From NCBI RefSeq assembly GCF_013267595.1, contig NZ_CP054010.1, positions 310,001 through 374,000 of the forward strand: 64,000 nt of DNA, in the 5' to 3' direction. Both the position numbers and the translations under genes were made by a program. The DNA comes from Prevotella melaninogenica. GTDB lineage: Bacteria > Bacteroidota > Bacteroidia > Bacteroidales > Bacteroidaceae. The notes beneath the pieces were generated by a model. The model was not told where the DNA came from. It saw only the letters and a program-made list of their open reading frames with translations, and searched no databases. Shown one piece after another: positions 62,549-64,000 of the stretch; the first letter of the stretch is position 1, and each line of letters opens with the position of its first letter.

Positions 62549-64000
62549 ATGATGAATCAATTCTCCCCAAAGGTTTCTGAAATACTTTCATTCAGCAGAG
62601 AGGAAGCAGAACGACTGACAAGTGCGTCGGTTGCTCCTGAGCATATCATGCTCGCCATTCTGAGAGAGAAGTCAGGACCAGTATGGGAACTATTCAACCA
62701 ATGGAAGGTTGATATAGACAATATAAAGAAAGAAATAGAAAGAAGACTTCAGGAGGAAACAATTGACCCAACTTCTTATGTCCCTGATATGCTTTTAAAC
62801 GAGCAGGCAAATAACATATTGAAATTAGCTGTACTTGAGGCACGTATACAACATGCACAGACAGTGGATATCCTTCATCTCTTCCTTGCAATATTGCATG
62901 ATTCTTCTAATAATGGTGCTAAGAAGGTAATGGAAGAGAATGGATTCAATTATAACAACGCAATATCGATGTTACAACAACGCGCAAACCAACCAAAGAA
63001 TGGTATAGGAATGGCTGACGAAGAAGAAATGGATGATGATATGATGTCATCTTCATCATCTGAAGGCAGCAATAATGCCAAGACAACACAGGCTCCACGT
63101 ACAAAATCAAAGACACCAGTACTCGATAGTTTCGGTACTGATCTTACTCAAGCTGCTACCGAGGGAAAACTCGACCCAGTTGTAGGCAGAGAGAAAGAGA
63201 TTATGCGTGTCAGTGAGATTCTTGGTAGAAGAAAGAAGAATAATCCTATTCTCATTGGTGAACCAGGTGTTGGTAAGAGTGCTATTGTTGAGGGTTTAGC
63301 ACAACTTATTGTGAAGCATCTCACCTCTCCAATTCTCTTTAACAAACGTGTCATCACACTTGACTTGACAGCTGTCGTGGCTGGAACAAAGTATCGTGGT
63401 CAATTTGAGGAGCGTATCCGTGCATTGATTAAGGAAATCGAACAGAATCCAGACATTATCGTCTTTATTGACGAGATTCACACACTCATCGGAGCAGGTT
63501 CTTCACCAGGTTCAATGGATGCTGCTAATATCCTCAAACCAGCCTTGGCAAGAGGTACTATACAGTGTATTGGTGCAACAACACTTGACGAATATCGCAA
63601 GTCTATCGAGAAAGACGGTGCCTTAGAACGTCGTTTCCAAAAGGTACAGGTTGAACCAACAACAGTTGAAGAGACATTACAGATTCTTGAAAATATTAAA
63701 GATCGCTACGAAGCACATCATCATGTAAGTTATACAGAGGATGCGCTAAAGGCTTGTGTGAAGTATGCAGACAGATATATTACTGATAGATTCTTCCCTG
63801 ATAAGGCGATAGACATTATTGACGAAGCAGGTTCACGTATCCACCTGCAACATGTAAAGGTGCCACAGGCGATTCTTGATATTCAGAAAGACATTGAAAT
63901 AGCGCAAGAGAAAAAGCAAGCTGCTGTAAAGAATCAGAACTTTGAGTTGGCTGCAAGTTTCCGTGATAAGCAGACTGAATTAGAAAAGACACTCAAAGAG
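62549..64000 (+). CDS. clpC: ATP-dependent Clp protease ATP-binding subunit ClpC (partial, runs off right edge)
   Basis: The frame is open from ATG 62549 (a second ATG follows at 62552) through 484 codons to the window edge. The Clp N-domain begins [20 protein letters not shown] with the HIMLAIL block. A Ser/Asp-rich linker near 160-190 precedes the first AAA+ domain, with [12 protein letters not shown]-like entry, Walker [10 protein letters not shown] (about residue 237), Walker B VFIDEIH (about 306) and GATTLDEY. The C-terminal coiled coil of ClpC begins at the edge. It unfolds substrates for ClpP and is usually a stress-response gene. Confidence 0.92.
   Translation, partial: MMNQFSPKVSEILSFSREEAERLTSASVAPEHIMLAILREKSGPVWELFNQWKVDIDNIKKEIERRLQEETIDPTSYVPDMLLNEQANNILKLAVLEARIQHAQTVDILHLFLAILHDSSNNGAKKVMEENGFNYNNAISMLQQRANQPKNGIGMADEEEMDDDMMSSSSSEGSNNAKTTQAPRTKSKTPVLDSFGTDLTQAATEGKLDPVVGREKEIMRVSEILGRRKKNNPILIGEPGVGKSAIVEGLAQLIVKHLTSPILFNKRVITLDLTAVVAGTKYRGQFEERIRALIKEIEQNPDIIVFIDEIHTLIGAGSSPGSMDAANILKPALARGTIQCIGATTLDEYRKSIEKDGALERRFQKVQVEPTTVEETLQILENIKDRYEAHHHVSYTEDALKACVKYADRYITDRFFPDKAIDIIDEAGSRIHLQHVKVPQAILDIQKDIEIAQEKKQAAVKNQNFELAASFRDKQTELEKTLKE

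Overview
The window looks like chromosomal DNA of a Bacteroidales bacterium, most likely a Prevotella. The DNA is AT-rich. Many genes follow a Bacteroidetes-type -7 box (TAnnTTTG), and Shine-Dalgarno sequences are rare. Lipoproteins carry short Bacteroidetes-style signal peptides. Anaerobe and Bacteroidales hallmark genes are present: PPi-dependent phosphofructokinase, class I Hcp, M49 dipeptidyl peptidase III, a short glycogen synthase, a DUF4270 lipoprotein, a biotin-dependent methylmalonyl-CoA decarboxylase/carboxyltransferase cluster and a linked pyrB/pyrI pair. I see no rRNA, tRNA, CRISPR array or intact insertion sequence.

Layout. 0-5 kb: panB start (partial), a HAD phosphatase, then a DUF3298-like lipoprotein, rsmG, an MBL hydrolase, ruvC and two unknown proteins. 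5-14 kb: bifunctional PBP1A (minus); pyrB and pyrI separated by two paralogous small lipoproteins; then MATE, a cytidylate-kinase-like protein and a YfcE-like phosphodiesterase. 14-21 kb: a probable dTDP-3-amino-3,6-dideoxyhexose cassette (rfbB, purT, FdtA-like isomerase, FemAB/GNAT-like transferase, DegT aminotransferase) running into a GH125 alpha-mannosidase and then a candidate small RNA. 21-29 kb: YihY; a TetR-SGNH-MBOAT polysaccharide O-acylation unit; malic enzyme maeB. 29-34 kb: AraC plus dipeptidyl peptidase III, divergent from hcp. 34-41 kb: gmd and fcl (GDP-L-fucose synthesis), a prolyl oligopeptidase, YaaA and a small acidic protein. 41-48 kb: a FadL-type porin with a YG-rich secreted protein, prmA, a GH25 lysozyme overlapping prmA tail to tail, and pfp. 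48-54 kb: an overlapping set (unknown, acyltransferase, golvesin/amidase-like protein), another unknown and a YgiQ radical SAM protein. 54-64 kb: a Panacea-domain candidate toxin-antitoxin pair; mmdA, a 49-aa microprotein and the biotin carrier; panD and panC; glycogen synthase, DUF4270 lipoprotein, a 43-aa microprotein, and clpC running off the right edge.

The most unusual signal is in the intergenic DNA. Five long gaps each hold an 88-bp array of exactly four degenerate 22-bp units (family A; 10877, 22666, 34360, 40796, 54069). A sixth gap (45581) has the same 4 x 22-bp layout built from an unrelated sequence (family B). Two further gaps (29285 and 5236) carry three and two 22-bp-spaced CAC-N5-GTG dyads. 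In the best-preserved family A and B arrays, A4 and T4 tracts alternate at 11-bp spacing, which predicts intrinsically curved DNA. The window also has a two-copy MITE-like element with 22-bp terminal inverted repeats, a palindrome well placed for an activator upstream of hcp, and two remote promoters identical over 25 of 26 bases.
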